This document shows, one piece after another, positions 1-8,736 of a DNA stretch of 64,000 nucleotides. Under the pieces are notes generated by a model, which saw nothing but the letters and a program-made list of their open reading frames with translations, searched no databases and was not told where the DNA came from. The position numbers and the translations under genes were made by a program. This DNA comes from Bacteroidales bacterium (GTDB lineage: Bacteria; Bacteroidota; Bacteroidia; Bacteroidales; Salinivirgaceae). The stretch is from positions 1 to 64,000 of the forward strand of contig JAAYQU010000021.1 of assembly GCA_012519055.1 (NCBI GenBank). Reading direction: 5' to 3'. The first letter of the stretch is position 1; each line of letters starts with the position of its first letter.

Positions 1-106
1 AGGTGGTTATTGCATCGGGGTTCCACCTCTTCCCATCTCGAACAGAGAAGTTAAGCCCGATAGCGCCGATGGTACTGCGATAGTGGGAGAGTAGGTCGCC
101 GCCGAT
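1..106 (+). rRNA. rrf: 5S ribosomal RNA (5' end probably a few bases outside the window)
   Basis: The sequence carries the conserved 5S core, including CGAACAGAGAAGTTAAGCCC and the GGTACTGCGATAGTGGGAGAGTAGGTC-type 3' half (written here only as a class). The 5' bases GGTGG at 2-6 can pair with CCGCC at 99-103 to form helix I. Bacteroidota 5S genes usually begin one to three bases before AGGTGG, so the 5' end is probably clipped by the window edge. A strong terminator follows directly, so this is the last gene of an rRNA operon whose 16S and 23S genes would lie to the left. No tRNA follows it. Confidence 0.95.
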
Positions 107-110
107 TTTT

Positions 111-148
111 AAAAGGGATTGTCTAAAAACAGACAATCCCTTTTTTTT
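111..148 (+). terminator. Intrinsic terminator of the rRNA operon
   Basis: A perfect stem AAAAGGGATTGTCT / AGACAATCCCTTTT with a 6-base loop is followed by a run of T. It lies a few bases after the 5S gene. Facing the minus-strand gene ending at 177, the AAAA side could also stop opposing transcription. Confidence 0.9.
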
Positions 149-176
149 GTTTGTTAAAAATATATTTCTGAACTTC

Positions 177-1586
177 TTATTTAAGCCTATCTTCTAAAAA
201 TTCCTCCAATGATTCAAGAGAAATCCTTTTGGCTAAAATTTTAAAATTTTCATCGAGTAGATATAACGTTGGCGTAGAGTAAACATCGTAAGTATCCCTG
301 AATGACGTAAAATTAAAAGGGTCGTAAACATTTATAAAGTTTTCCATTCCAAGCTTATTAATTGATGTTTTCCACTCTGTTAAATTGCTTTGGGTGTAAA
401 AAGCATATACGTGGAAACCTTTTTGGTGATACTTGTTAAATATTTCTACCATTTGAGGAATCTCTTTCTTACAATGACCACATTCGGGTTCCCAGAAAAC
501 CAAAGCAATAATCTTGCTATTTAAAGAGTGTAAAGGATAGAACATACCTTCAGGAGTTTGCGCTTTATCTAATCGTGGAGCAACAGCACCTATAATATTT
601 GGACGCATTTTATCAACTCTATCTTTAAGTTTTGCAAGATAATCCTCATCAGCCCATGTGGCTTTGCCACTCAAATAATAGTTGTCGGCTAAATGTACAG
701 TAATCTTATCGTGTCCCATTATTTTACTTTGGTTGAATTTATTAAATATAAACTGCAGAGTGTATTGAAACATTTCTGCGTTACCCTCGGTTTTGTTTAA
801 TAGCCTTTCAGATGCACTAATAATACTGTCTGGATTTGGTGATACTATTTGATCGAAGAATCTTACTAAGCGTGTATGATAAACAGGTGTTTTTAAAAGT
901 CTTCTATCCGAAAAATCCACATTTTCAAAATAGTTATCTTTGTAATAGTTGTATTGGAAAAGTGAATCGACATATTGTCCGTTAAATGTTGAACTGTAAG
1001 CAGGAACTTCAGGGTCTCCAAAAGCTTTTAACATCTGAGATAGCAGCTTTTCAGATCCATAGCTTATTATTTTGTTCTGTTTGTCTATTATCTCTTTGTT
1101 CGCTTTCTCTAAATCGGATGTTGCCTTGTTGCGTCTCTTTTCAGATATTGTTTTGTCCATACTGGTAACCCTTAAAAGGTGTGCCTCTTTTGTTTTGTCG
1201 AACATAAATACTTGATACTCACGAAATTCTTTATTTGCTTCCGAACCTTCAATCTTTAATTTTCTTATCATTGTTCTTATATCAGACGATGTATCGGTCT
1301 CTAAAGCAAAGTGTTGATCTTCGTCGATTATGATGTCGAAATAATTTCTTGAGGGTAAAACAATTAGATAAATACCCTCGTCAAGAGTATTATTGCCAGT
1401 AAAGATACCTCTACCCTGTTTGTCTAACTGTGTAGTGTCAACGACATAATTTTTATCTCCAAAATAGTAAGCTAAATAAATTTTTTCGTTTTGAAGTCCA
1501 TTTATTGTTACTGAAATATTGTATTGTCCATATGATGTTGTAAAGTACAATATGCTGACAATTAACAGTTTTATTTTAATTTTCAT
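177..1586 (-). CDS. Exported TlpA-like thiol-disulfide oxidoreductase with DUF4369-type N-terminus
   Basis: The 469-residue protein starts with a signal peptide (about residues 1-20, ending SYG|Q). Residues 22-100 look like the beta-rich DUF4369 domain that Bacteroidota place before thioredoxin folds. A helical middle region (about 110-330) resembles DUF5106. The C-terminus (about 335-469) is a TlpA/AhpC-TSA thioredoxin fold with the redox motif C369-G-H-C372 and the cis-proline segment STPT near 437-440. It probably reduces or rearranges disulfides of envelope proteins in the periplasm. Its partner proteins cannot be seen from context. It is a single gene reading toward the rRNA terminator. 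Confidence 0.85.
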   Translation of the reverse strand: MKIKIKLLIVSILYFTTSYGQYNISVTINGLQNEKIYLAYYFGDKNYVVDTTQLDKQGRGIFTGNNTLDEGIYLIVLPSRNYFDIIIDEDQHFALETDTSSDIRTMIRKLKIEGSEANKEFREYQVFMFDKTKEAHLLRVTSMDKTISEKRRNKATSDLEKANKEIIDKQNKIISYGSEKLLSQMLKAFGDPEVPAYSSTFNGQYVDSLFQYNYYKDNYFENVDFSDRRLLKTPVYHTRLVRFFDQIVSPNPDSIISASERLLNKTEGNAEMFQYTLQFIFNKFNQSKIMGHDKITVHLADNYYLSGKATWADEDYLAKLKDRVDKMRPNIIGAVAPRLDKAQTPEGMFYPLHSLNSKIIALVFWEPECGHCKKEIPQMVEIFNKYHQKGFHVYAFYTQSNLTEWKTSINKLGMENFINVYDPFNFTSFRDTYDVYSTPTLYLLDENFKILAKRISLESLEEFLEDRLK

Positions 1587-2057
1587 ATTATAATTTTTCA
1601 GTTTACGACTCTATGGGATTCACATACTTTAAAATCATCTAATTTTATGCCAAGTTTGGTTTGTATGTTCGCTATATATGTTGATGTTTTTTATGTTTTT
1701 ACAATTTTACTAAAAATCATGGTAGTCTCAAAGATTAAAAAACAAAATTCAAATAAAATTTTACAATCGACATAATTTTGACTAAAATGAAAAATAATAT
1801 CATTTAAACATAAATATTGTGTACTACTTTCAGGAATTTTTACAGTATTGCTTGGTTTTTTTAATAAAAAATAAACAAAATACAATATGATTATCAATAA
1901 AATATAGTTGTCATTGGATTGTTTTTTATTATTTTTCGGTTCAAAGCATGCCAAATGGCAACTTTTTTGCTTATATTTGACTAATGTTAGTTTAGGTTTG
2001 ATGTTTGAGTTTACTTCAATTGCATACAAATTTACACTAAAAATTAACCTTTAACGA
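1587..2057. other. Gene-free divergent intergenic region
   Basis: About 470 bases of AT-rich sequence separate the divergent TlpA-like gene and the hybrid kinase. I see no RNA gene, repeat or convincing promoter match. The only open frame (1691-2029, minus) encodes a Lys/Asn/Ile/Phe-rich string with no recognisable domain and is treated as spurious. Confidence 0.5.
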
Positions 2058-3716
2058 ATGCAAATGAAAGTTTTTAGCAGGTTATTAACACAGAACAGAA
2101 TTATTTCTGATATTATAGCATTATTTACAAACATTAAAAGAATTGAAGAAAACTTATTGCAATTAACTAACTTAATTAGCCAATACGAAAGTGTAGAATC
2201 TGTTGTTCTACTCTCTTTAGATAAAAAAAACAATGTTCTAAGAAAAACATCGGTTTCTGGTAACGCAGATTCTAACAGCCAATGGATTCCAGAATTGATA
2301 AATCTTTCCCAAAATAAAAACTTTTACTCTTTAATTATTACTGAGAGTCTATTCTTATCAGAACAAATTATAACAGTGGAGAATGTTCTATCTCAACGAT
2401 ATAATTGGATAGAGATGAATGATTTATTGTTCGTTCCTTTAAAGCTGTCAAATAGTTTGTTTGGATTATTAATTGTGAAGTATAATGATTTTGCCGAAAT
2501 TGATGAACTTGACGAGTCGTTCTTTAAAACGCTTAGTCTCATTATAGCTTTAATATTTAAAAGAGATAGTGATAATGATTCACTTGAAAAAGCATTGTTG
2601 GAGGCTGAAAATGCCAATAAAATTAAGACATCATTTTTGGCAAATATTTCGCAAGAAATAAGAACCCCGGTAAATTCTATATTAGGGCTTAGTGATTTGC
2701 TAGCCGATCCGGATTTAACTATCGATCAAAGAGAAGAGTTTATTACTTCAATAACAAAAAATGCTAAAGCGTTAGTGAAAATTTTTGATAATATACTAGA
2801 CGCCAGCAAGTTGGATGCAGGACAGTTGACAATAAATATTGAAGAAGTGTCATGGTCGATGCTTTTTAAGGAGCTTGCTTCAGAATATGTAAAATTATAC
2901 GAGAATAATAAAGTAAGTTTAGTAATTAGTGCTCAATCATGCGATTCGGATATCTATTTAAAAACGGATTCATACAGGTTTAAACAAGTTCTTTCGTATG
3001 TTATAGAAAATGCATTTAAATATACAGAATCTGGTCAAGTAACCTTTGGATACGAAATAAATGACGAACAGGAGTTAATAGTTTTTGTCAAAGATACAGG
3101 TATAGGTATAAGCGATGATATCAAAGATAGCGTATTCGATTTCTTTAAAAAGAAGCAGGATAAATACTTTAATCAAAGTGGCAGTACTGGGCTTGGTTTA
3201 GCTCTTGCCAACAATATTACAAATTTATTACATGGAAAAATGTGGTTTGTGACCAATGTCAATGTTGGAACAACTTTTTTTATAAAATTTCCAAATACCT
3301 TAATAAGATGTGTAGAAGATAATAATAAAATATCTAAAAATTTAAAATATCCTGATTTCAGCAGTAAAACTTTCGTTATTGCTGAAGATGTAGAAATAAA
3401 CTACATGCTTATATCTGAATTTCTTGCACCTACAAGGGCAAAAATAATTTGGGCGAAAGACGGCAAGGAAGCGTTGGAAATATTTAAAACATCTAAGCCC
3501 GATTTAATTATTATGGACATACAAATGCCTGTAATGAACGGTTTTCAAGCAATTGAAGCAATAAGAGAATTAGATAAAAATATTCCTATTATAGCACAAA
3601 CTGCTTTCATGATGGATAACGAAAAGCAAAAATCGATTGAAGTCGGAGCTAATGATTTTATTCCCAAACCCATAAAGTTTAAGGATTTAATTGACTCCAT
3701 CAAAAAACACCTTTAA
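2058..3716 (+). CDS. Hybrid histidine kinase/response regulator with Gln replacing the phosphoacceptor His
   Basis: The 552-residue soluble protein has a GAF-like sensory region (about 15-170), a HisKA dimerisation helix (about 185-256), a HATPase domain (about 300-412) and a C-terminal receiver (about 437-552). The ATPase boxes look intact: N318 in the N box, DTGIG 346-350 and GLGL 378-381. The receiver has D487, T515 and K537 and the acidic pair near 443-444. The H box reads FLANISQEIRTP, so residue 199 is Gln (codon CAA at 2652-2654) where active kinases carry His. No transmembrane helix is evident, so it is probably cytoplasmic. It could act as an ATP-binding scaffold or pseudokinase, with its receiver phosphorylated by another kinase. 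Met3 (2064) is an alternative start. Confidence 0.85.
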   Translation: MQMKVFSRLLTQNRIISDIIALFTNIKRIEENLLQLTNLISQYESVESVVLLSLDKKNNVLRKTSVSGNADSNSQWIPELINLSQNKNFYSLIITESLFLSEQIITVENVLSQRYNWIEMNDLLFVPLKLSNSLFGLLIVKYNDFAEIDELDESFFKTLSLIIALIFKRDSDNDSLEKALLEAENANKIKTSFLANISQEIRTPVNSILGLSDLLADPDLTIDQREEFITSITKNAKALVKIFDNILDASKLDAGQLTINIEEVSWSMLFKELASEYVKLYENNKVSLVISAQSCDSDIYLKTDSYRFKQVLSYVIENAFKYTESGQVTFGYEINDEQELIVFVKDTGIGISDDIKDSVFDFFKKKQDKYFNQSGSTGLGLALANNITNLLHGKMWFVTNVNVGTTFFIKFPNTLIRCVEDNNKISKNLKYPDFSSKTFVIAEDVEINYMLISEFLAPTRAKIIWAKDGKEALEIFKTSKPDLIIMDIQMPVMNGFQAIEAIRELDKNIPIIAQTAFMMDNEKQKSIEVGANDFIPKPIKFKDLIDSIKKHL

Positions 3717-3739
3717 TATACTAAATTCTACCCTTGAGA

Positions 3740-3775
3740 GGTATTAAAACTTAGATATAGTTTTAATACCTTTTT
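3740..3775 (+). terminator. Intrinsic terminator after the hybrid kinase
   Basis: GGTATTAAAAC (3740-3750) and GTTTTAATACC (3760-3770) form a perfect 11-bp stem with a 9-base loop, followed by TTTTT. It starts 24 bases after the kinase stop codon. Confidence 0.85.
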
Positions 3776-3945
3776 CAAAATGTAGCTATTTCTATCTATA
3801 TAGTAATAGCTGAGTTCAATAGTATTGGAATTGTATGTCTTGTAGTAGTCAAAACTATTACTATTGTAGTTGTTGATCCGTATATTGGGAAGGATCTTTC
3901 TTAAAGTACTAACTATCACATATCTATGTAAGTTAATTAATTTTC

Positions 3946-5283
3946 TTACTGTACCCAGAAGTATTCAAGTAGCTCGTTAACGTCTTCAACCGTTAAATTT
4001 GATTTAAAGTCGAATACTTTGTCAATGGCTTGACGCATTTCTGCCGGAGAGATCCAACCATCGTTGTTTGCATCAACCTGTTTGAATTTATCAGGCATTT
4101 TATCGTATTTCTTTCTTGTTTTGTCTTTCAAAGATTCGTGATAGTATGTAGTAAGCTCTTTTCTGTCAATTGCTTTTGGGTCGAAAAGTAAAGCTACCAA
4201 ATGGTGTGTTGTAAATCTAACACCTGTTGGTCCTACACCAACAGCATCGGCAGGGGTATTGGGTTGCTCATCCATATAGTCGGGTACTCCGTCGTTGTCG
4301 CTGTCGATTGGGCAACCGCGATAGTCAACTATAACACCGGATTTTGTTCCAGGACATTCATCATTAAAGTCGTCTACACCATCCCCGTCTTCATCTTCGC
4401 CGTCAGTAACAACAAATTTAAGGTTTTTAAACTGTTCAACAGCAGCGATTTCACTTGCGGGACTAAATAAATCTAATCTTAGTGAAGCATATGAATAATT
4501 TAAAATGTCATTTTTTATCAATCCGTCAGTTCCTTCAGTATCGTCAATGTAATCGCTGAAAGTAAATTTTATAGAGTTGGCAACACGGAAAGTCAATCTG
4601 TCAGTGATTGTTATATTTAATCCTAAATCGACGGGAATTGTAAAGGTCATTAGAGAATAGTCCTTATTCGTTGGGTTAACTTCTCTTAAGTTGGTTTCGT
4701 ATGTATAGTCCCGGGAGATTATATTATTGCTCAAATTGCGAATTGTTCCATCAGTTGCATAAACATATAAATTTCCATCTTTGTCTTTAATGTCTCCTCG
4801 TGGCTTGAATTGCATTGTTTCAACTCCCAAAGAGATAAAAGGATGGATAGGTCTTTTCCTTCTGAATATGTGATTAAAGTTATATGAGGCAGAGACACCA
4901 CCAATAAATATCTCTGTTTCAAAATTTTTATTTAAAGACAAGTCTTCAAGTGAACGTCTTTCACCAGATGTTTTTCCAAATAGAGCATATAAATCAACGT
5001 CAAAAAATCGTCCGAGAGATCTAGAAATACTGACACTTGTTCCCCATTTTCCGTTTAATGGAGATTCGTAATTATTTCTGATATCACCATAAAATGTAAG
5101 GATTCCTTGTCCTAATCCGAAAATAGGTTTGAAGGCAGAGCTAAAAAGGTCCGTAGAAGCATCTTCTTCCATCAAAAGAACTGCTTCATAATCTTTGTCT
5201 ATCTCTTGTGCAAACGATTGCTGAATGCCTATAGCTATAAAAAACAAAAGTATAATGAGGAAATTTGTACGCATATGTTTCAA
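3946..5283 (-). CDS. Outer-membrane beta-barrel protein with TSP3 calcium repeats and a C-terminal EF-hand
   Basis: The 445-residue protein has a signal peptide (cleavage near A25) and a barrel-like region of amphipathic strands (about 50-285). Residues 295-341 are thrombospondin type-3 repeats (GEDEDGDGVDDFNDECPG, then DSDNDGVPDY) with two Cys. Residues 404-415 form a perfect EF-hand loop, D-A-N-N-D-G-W-I-S-P-A-E. In most Bacteroidota proteins with a barrel and TSP3 linker the C-terminus is an OmpA peptidoglycan-binding domain. Here that domain is absent and a calcium-binding helical tail takes its place. It lies 7 bases downstream of the SPOR-like exported protein, so the two are probably co-transcribed envelope proteins. 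The specific function is unknown. Met4 is an alternative start. Confidence 0.75.
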   Translation of the reverse strand: MKHMRTNFLIILLFFIAIGIQQSFAQEIDKDYEAVLLMEEDASTDLFSSAFKPIFGLGQGILTFYGDIRNNYESPLNGKWGTSVSISRSLGRFFDVDLYALFGKTSGERRSLEDLSLNKNFETEIFIGGVSASYNFNHIFRRKRPIHPFISLGVETMQFKPRGDIKDKDGNLYVYATDGTIRNLSNNIISRDYTYETNLREVNPTNKDYSLMTFTIPVDLGLNITITDRLTFRVANSIKFTFSDYIDDTEGTDGLIKNDILNYSYASLRLDLFSPASEIAAVEQFKNLKFVVTDGEDEDGDGVDDFNDECPGTKSGVIVDYRGCPIDSDNDGVPDYMDEQPNTPADAVGVGPTGVRFTTHHLVALLFDPKAIDRKELTTYYHESLKDKTRKKYDKMPDKFKQVDANNDGWISPAEMRQAIDKVFDFKSNLTVEDVNELLEYFWVQ

Positions 5284-5290
5284 TTCTTAA

Positions 5291-6757
5291 CTATTTGAAC
5301 CATTTTTGATTAGCTATCATAAGTGCTTCTTGAACTGTTATGCGGTTACCGCTTGAATAAGCACAAACAAATGCATCGGAAATAGGAGTGGTATTCCATA
5401 TTTTTACCCTATAGTCTCGTGCATCTTTATATACTTTAAAGTTTCCTATTGTGTATTTGTGCCATCCTTCATGCAATTCAACATGTACGGTTTCATTTAT
5501 ATTGAATTTTTTAAAATAGTCCTTTTTAACAAGTTTATGTCCTGCTGCTATTTGCACTTTATATGTAATGCCTTGTTCAGCCCATGGAGTTGAGGTTATT
5601 TCAGGTCTTTTCATTTCTCCTACAACATCTTTTGAGTCATCTATTGTTGGATATTCTCCGGTCTCCTTGACTTTTTGGGTTAGTTCCGCATATTTGGCTC
5701 TCTCTTCTGGGGTTAAAGTCTCCTCAAATGTTTTGGAGTCTTTTTCCATCTCTTTTAGTTTATCTGTTGTTGCCAGACCAGAAATTCCTGAAAAGTTGTC
5801 GTTGTCTGCTAGTACGTCAACTTTTTTCTGTTGGCTTTCTTGTTCTAACTCTGCAAATTGCTCTTCTTTAGAAAGTTCGTGCATTTCCAATAGTTCAGCT
5901 TCAAATTCGTTTAAATCAATATTTCTTTCTGCTATACTAATAGTTTGAGTTCTATCATCTTGTGAATAAGAGAACGTTCCATTGATAATAAAAGCTTGAT
6001 TTGGATAATCCTCTGTCTGGATTAACTTATATGATACAATAAACATTTTATCACTCTCTTCTTTGGGTAGTTCCATCCATAAAAACTTTAATATTCTGCC
6101 ACTAACTTGAAAAATAGAACCTTTGGTTTTTAGTGCAACAGCACGATATCCCCTCGGTAGTTGTTCCTCAATTTTTCCAAAACTTGATAATGAACTTTTG
6201 CTAACTAATAGGTTTACAATAATCTCATTATCTTCATTCATGTAGGGTTTTTGTCGAATACAGTCAATGGGTTTTAGGGTAATCTCTTTGTATTTGTATC
6301 GTTTAGATGCCAAAAGATCAGTAACTCCTTCAATTTGAGTTACTTGAATTTTATGTGGTGCTATTGTTTTTTCTTGAATTTGATTGTTGTCAATATAACG
6401 GAACGAACCTGAAATTATCAAGTCTCCGGATATTGGTGGGGCAACATCAAAAACAAGTATTACTTTCAAAACTTCATCATAGGGTAGGTTGTACCAGTGT
6501 ATTATTGCTTTTTGGTCGTCGAATGAAAACTGACCGCCACTTGTTTCTCGCGAGGTTACCTTGAAACCATTTGGAACTTCTAATGTTAGCCTTGCATAAC
6601 GGTCTAGCTCGCCTTTGTCGATTGATATTTCAACTGTAAATTGAGTCCCTGAATTTACTTTGCTTGGGAAACTGTGTTTTATATCAACCCCACCGAAGAT
6701 ATTAGTCAAAAACAACAATAATCCCACATTTAATAACACTATTAACGACTTGAACAT
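5291..6757 (-). CDS. Exported protein with two Ig-like repeats and a C-terminal SPOR-like domain
   Basis: The 488-residue protein has a signal peptide (about 1-22) and two related beta-sandwich repeats (about 25-135 and 155-280). Each contains a phrase of the type LEVPNGFKV / EQLPRGYRAV followed by a hydrophobic WxxLP motif, as in BatD/DUF11-like modules. A charged linker (about 280-395) is rich in Glu and Lys and probably coiled. The last 90 residues (YKVQIAAG ... YTIGNFKVYKDARDYR) match the pattern of a SPOR domain, which binds denuded glycan strands of peptidoglycan. It precedes the TSP3/EF-hand barrel in the same operon. A role in anchoring an outer-membrane complex to the cell wall is an inference. 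Confidence 0.65.
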   Translation of the reverse strand: MFKSLIVLLNVGLLLFLTNIFGGVDIKHSFPSKVNSGTQFTVEISIDKGELDRYARLTLEVPNGFKVTSRETSGGQFSFDDQKAIIHWYNLPYDEVLKVILVFDVAPPISGDLIISGSFRYIDNNQIQEKTIAPHKIQVTQIEGVTDLLASKRYKYKEITLKPIDCIRQKPYMNEDNEIIVNLLVSKSSLSSFGKIEEQLPRGYRAVALKTKGSIFQVSGRILKFLWMELPKEESDKMFIVSYKLIQTEDYPNQAFIINGTFSYSQDDRTQTISIAERNIDLNEFEAELLEMHELSKEEQFAELEQESQQKKVDVLADNDNFSGISGLATTDKLKEMEKDSKTFEETLTPEERAKYAELTQKVKETGEYPTIDDSKDVVGEMKRPEITSTPWAEQGITYKVQIAAGHKLVKKDYFKKFNINETVHVELHEGWHKYTIGNFKVYKDARDYRVKIWNTTPISDAFVCAYSSGNRITVQEALMIANQKWFK

Positions 6758-6923
6758 AATCTATTTGTTAAATATTTGTGCATTGTTAATGCTGATGCTA
6801 ATTTCAAGTGATAAAGATATTAAAAAAAAAATCACATAACAAAGATTTTGAGCGCAATATATGTTTTTTTTTGATAATGCTTTAAAAAAAATGGTCAACG
6901 TCACTATATTGGCTATATAAGTA

Positions 6924-7010
6924 ATACCAATTGGACATCTACTATAATCCAAACTTCACTGCCGTTTGCTTGGACTATGTATCTGTAGCATCGGTATTTA
7001 CAATTGGTAT
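6924..7010. repeat. MITE-like repeat, copy 1 (short form)
   Basis: The copy is bounded by the perfect 10-bp inverted repeat ATACCAATTG (6924-6933) and CAATTGGTAT (7001-7010). It shares the internal core TCCAAACTTCACT...TTGGACTATGTAT...ATCGGTATTTAC with copies at 21642 and 28480, but lacks the A/T-rich second hairpin they carry. It lies between the nucleoside kinase and the SPOR-like gene. Confidence 0.8.
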
Positions 7011-7048
7011 AAGTTAAAAATTACAATTTATTGATTATATGTATGGTG

Positions 7049-8719
7049 TCAATGATATATAAAACTACTACCAAACAGAAACTCTCTTAGGATACTTGTT
7101 GGTGGCACCTCTTTTATTGGTATCGGTTCAAGATATGAGAAAAATTTAAGTAAACGGGTAGCTTCAGAATATTCTTCACTTTGAGGAGATACTTCACGCA
7201 GAATAGGCTCAACGTATTGCTTAAACACGCCTAATTCAAATAGTAACGCTGAATTTGACATAACATCAGCCTCCTCTTGATACGGGAATATATATTTTTC
7301 TTCTCCTCGTCTAACACTGGGCCAACGCCGTATTGTTTCTTCGGCAGAATAGCCTCGATATCTATAGTCACGTACTATCCTTCGTATTAGTCTATTGTCA
7401 GTAGTTGGAATACGGTTATGTTCGTCCATGCAGAGAGAAGTGAGTGCAGAAACGTAAATTTTAAACTTCTCTTTATCAGATATTTGCTTTGTTAACCTTG
7501 GGTTTAGACCGTGAATTCCTTCAATAAGTAAAACCGAATTTTTTGACATTTGTAAAAAATCTCCACAGAAACTCCTTTGTCCTGTTTCGAATGAAAATCT
7601 GGGGACTTCTACTTTTTCTCCATTTAGTAGTTGTAAAAGTTGTTTGTTAAAAAGCTCTAAATCAATAGCTTCGATGTTTTCAAAGTCATAATCTCCGTTT
7701 TCGTCTAATGGTGTGTCTTGTCTGTTAACGAAATAGTTGTCTAAAGATATTACTTGTGGAAAAATTCCCAGTACTTTTAGCTGAACCTCTAAGCGTTTTG
7801 CAGTAGTTGTTTTACCCGATGATGATGGTCCGCTAATCAATATGATGCGGGGCATTGGATTGCGTTCAGCTATTAGATCAGCAATTTTCGCTAACTTCTT
7901 CTCTTGTAACGCTTCCGATACTTTAATGAGGTCTGTTAGCTTTCCGTTTTTAGCAGCTTCGTTTAATAATCCTACAGTACTAACACCAATAATTTCGTTC
8001 CACTCTTTGTGTTCTTGAAAGATTTCAAACATCTTATCTTGTAAGATCATAGGTGCAACTTCTTCGGGATTTGATGTTGTTGGAAATCGTAGTAACATCC
8101 CATCATAGTATTTATACAAATCAAAAGTTTTAACATACTTGGTTGATGGGGCTAAAAATCCATAGAAATAGTCGGCATGATCTTCTAACCAATAAACGCT
8201 AGAATACATATGTTTTCTACCTTTAAGAAGTTTAGCTTTGTTGATGCTACCGTTTTTTTCAAACAGTTCAACAGCTTCCTCGGTTAATATCTCTTTTCTA
8301 ATAAAAGGAATATCAGCATCAATAATTTTATACATTTCAGTTTTTATTTCTGCTATTTCTGATGCTGTAAGCCTTTTTTTATCTCCTTCAAATTCACAGT
8401 AATATCCATTTGATATGGAGTGTTCAATACGAAGTTTCCTATCTGGATAGATGTTATTAACCGCTTTTATTAAGATAAAACTTAAAGAGCGGATATATAT
8501 TCGCATTCCATCGGGGTGTGTTATATCGAAAAATTTTATTGTCTTGGGTTTGTAAATTGCGTAATTAAGCTCTTCGACTTTGTTGTTTACCATGCAACCA
8601 ATGGCAGGATATTTTAAATCTAACTTTAAATCATCCCAAATTTCCATGAGTGTAGTGCCGAATGGATATTTTTTTCGTGTATCGTTATTTTGAATTATGA
8701 TTTCAATTAATTTTTGCAT
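7049..8719 (-). CDS. Nucleoside (uridine-type) kinase with N-terminal TGS and tRNA-synthetase-like domains
   Basis: The 556-residue protein begins with a TGS-like ubiquitin fold (about 1-65). A region resembling the second additional domain of threonyl-tRNA synthetase follows (about 70-210), and the C-terminal half is a uridine kinase/phosphoribulokinase-type P-loop fold (about 285-500). The Walker A motif is G297-PSSSGKT. The LDNYF segment near 326 and the basic stretch RRIVRDYRYRG are typical of the family. This three-part architecture is the common Bacteroidota form annotated as nucleoside kinase. It probably phosphorylates uridine or cytidine in salvage. The TGS/SAD part may be regulatory. 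The PaaK-like gene ends 17 bases upstream, so the two are probably one operon. Confidence 0.85.
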   Translation of the reverse strand: MQKLIEIIIQNNDTRKKYPFGTTLMEIWDDLKLDLKYPAIGCMVNNKVEELNYAIYKPKTIKFFDITHPDGMRIYIRSLSFILIKAVNNIYPDRKLRIEHSISNGYYCEFEGDKKRLTASEIAEIKTEMYKIIDADIPFIRKEILTEEAVELFEKNGSINKAKLLKGRKHMYSSVYWLEDHADYFYGFLAPSTKYVKTFDLYKYYDGMLLRFPTTSNPEEVAPMILQDKMFEIFQEHKEWNEIIGVSTVGLLNEAAKNGKLTDLIKVSEALQEKKLAKIADLIAERNPMPRIILISGPSSSGKTTTAKRLEVQLKVLGIFPQVISLDNYFVNRQDTPLDENGDYDFENIEAIDLELFNKQLLQLLNGEKVEVPRFSFETGQRSFCGDFLQMSKNSVLLIEGIHGLNPRLTKQISDKEKFKIYVSALTSLCMDEHNRIPTTDNRLIRRIVRDYRYRGYSAEETIRRWPSVRRGEEKYIFPYQEEADVMSNSALLFELGVFKQYVEPILREVSPQSEEYSEATRLLKFFSYLEPIPIKEVPPTSILREFLFGSSFIYH

Positions 8720-8736
8720 AATTTATTGTATTTCAG

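Noticed and set aside
1691-2029. Open frame of 112 codons on the minus strand
   Set aside because: Lys/Asn/Ile/Phe-rich product from AT-rich intergenic DNA, no domain, no promoter.
3728-3919. Open frame of 63 codons on the minus strand
   Set aside because: It overlaps the kinase terminator and encodes a Tyr/Asn-rich low-complexity string.
6761-6952. Open frame of 63 codons upstream of the SPOR-like gene
   Set aside because: It runs into the first MITE copy and has no recognisable content.
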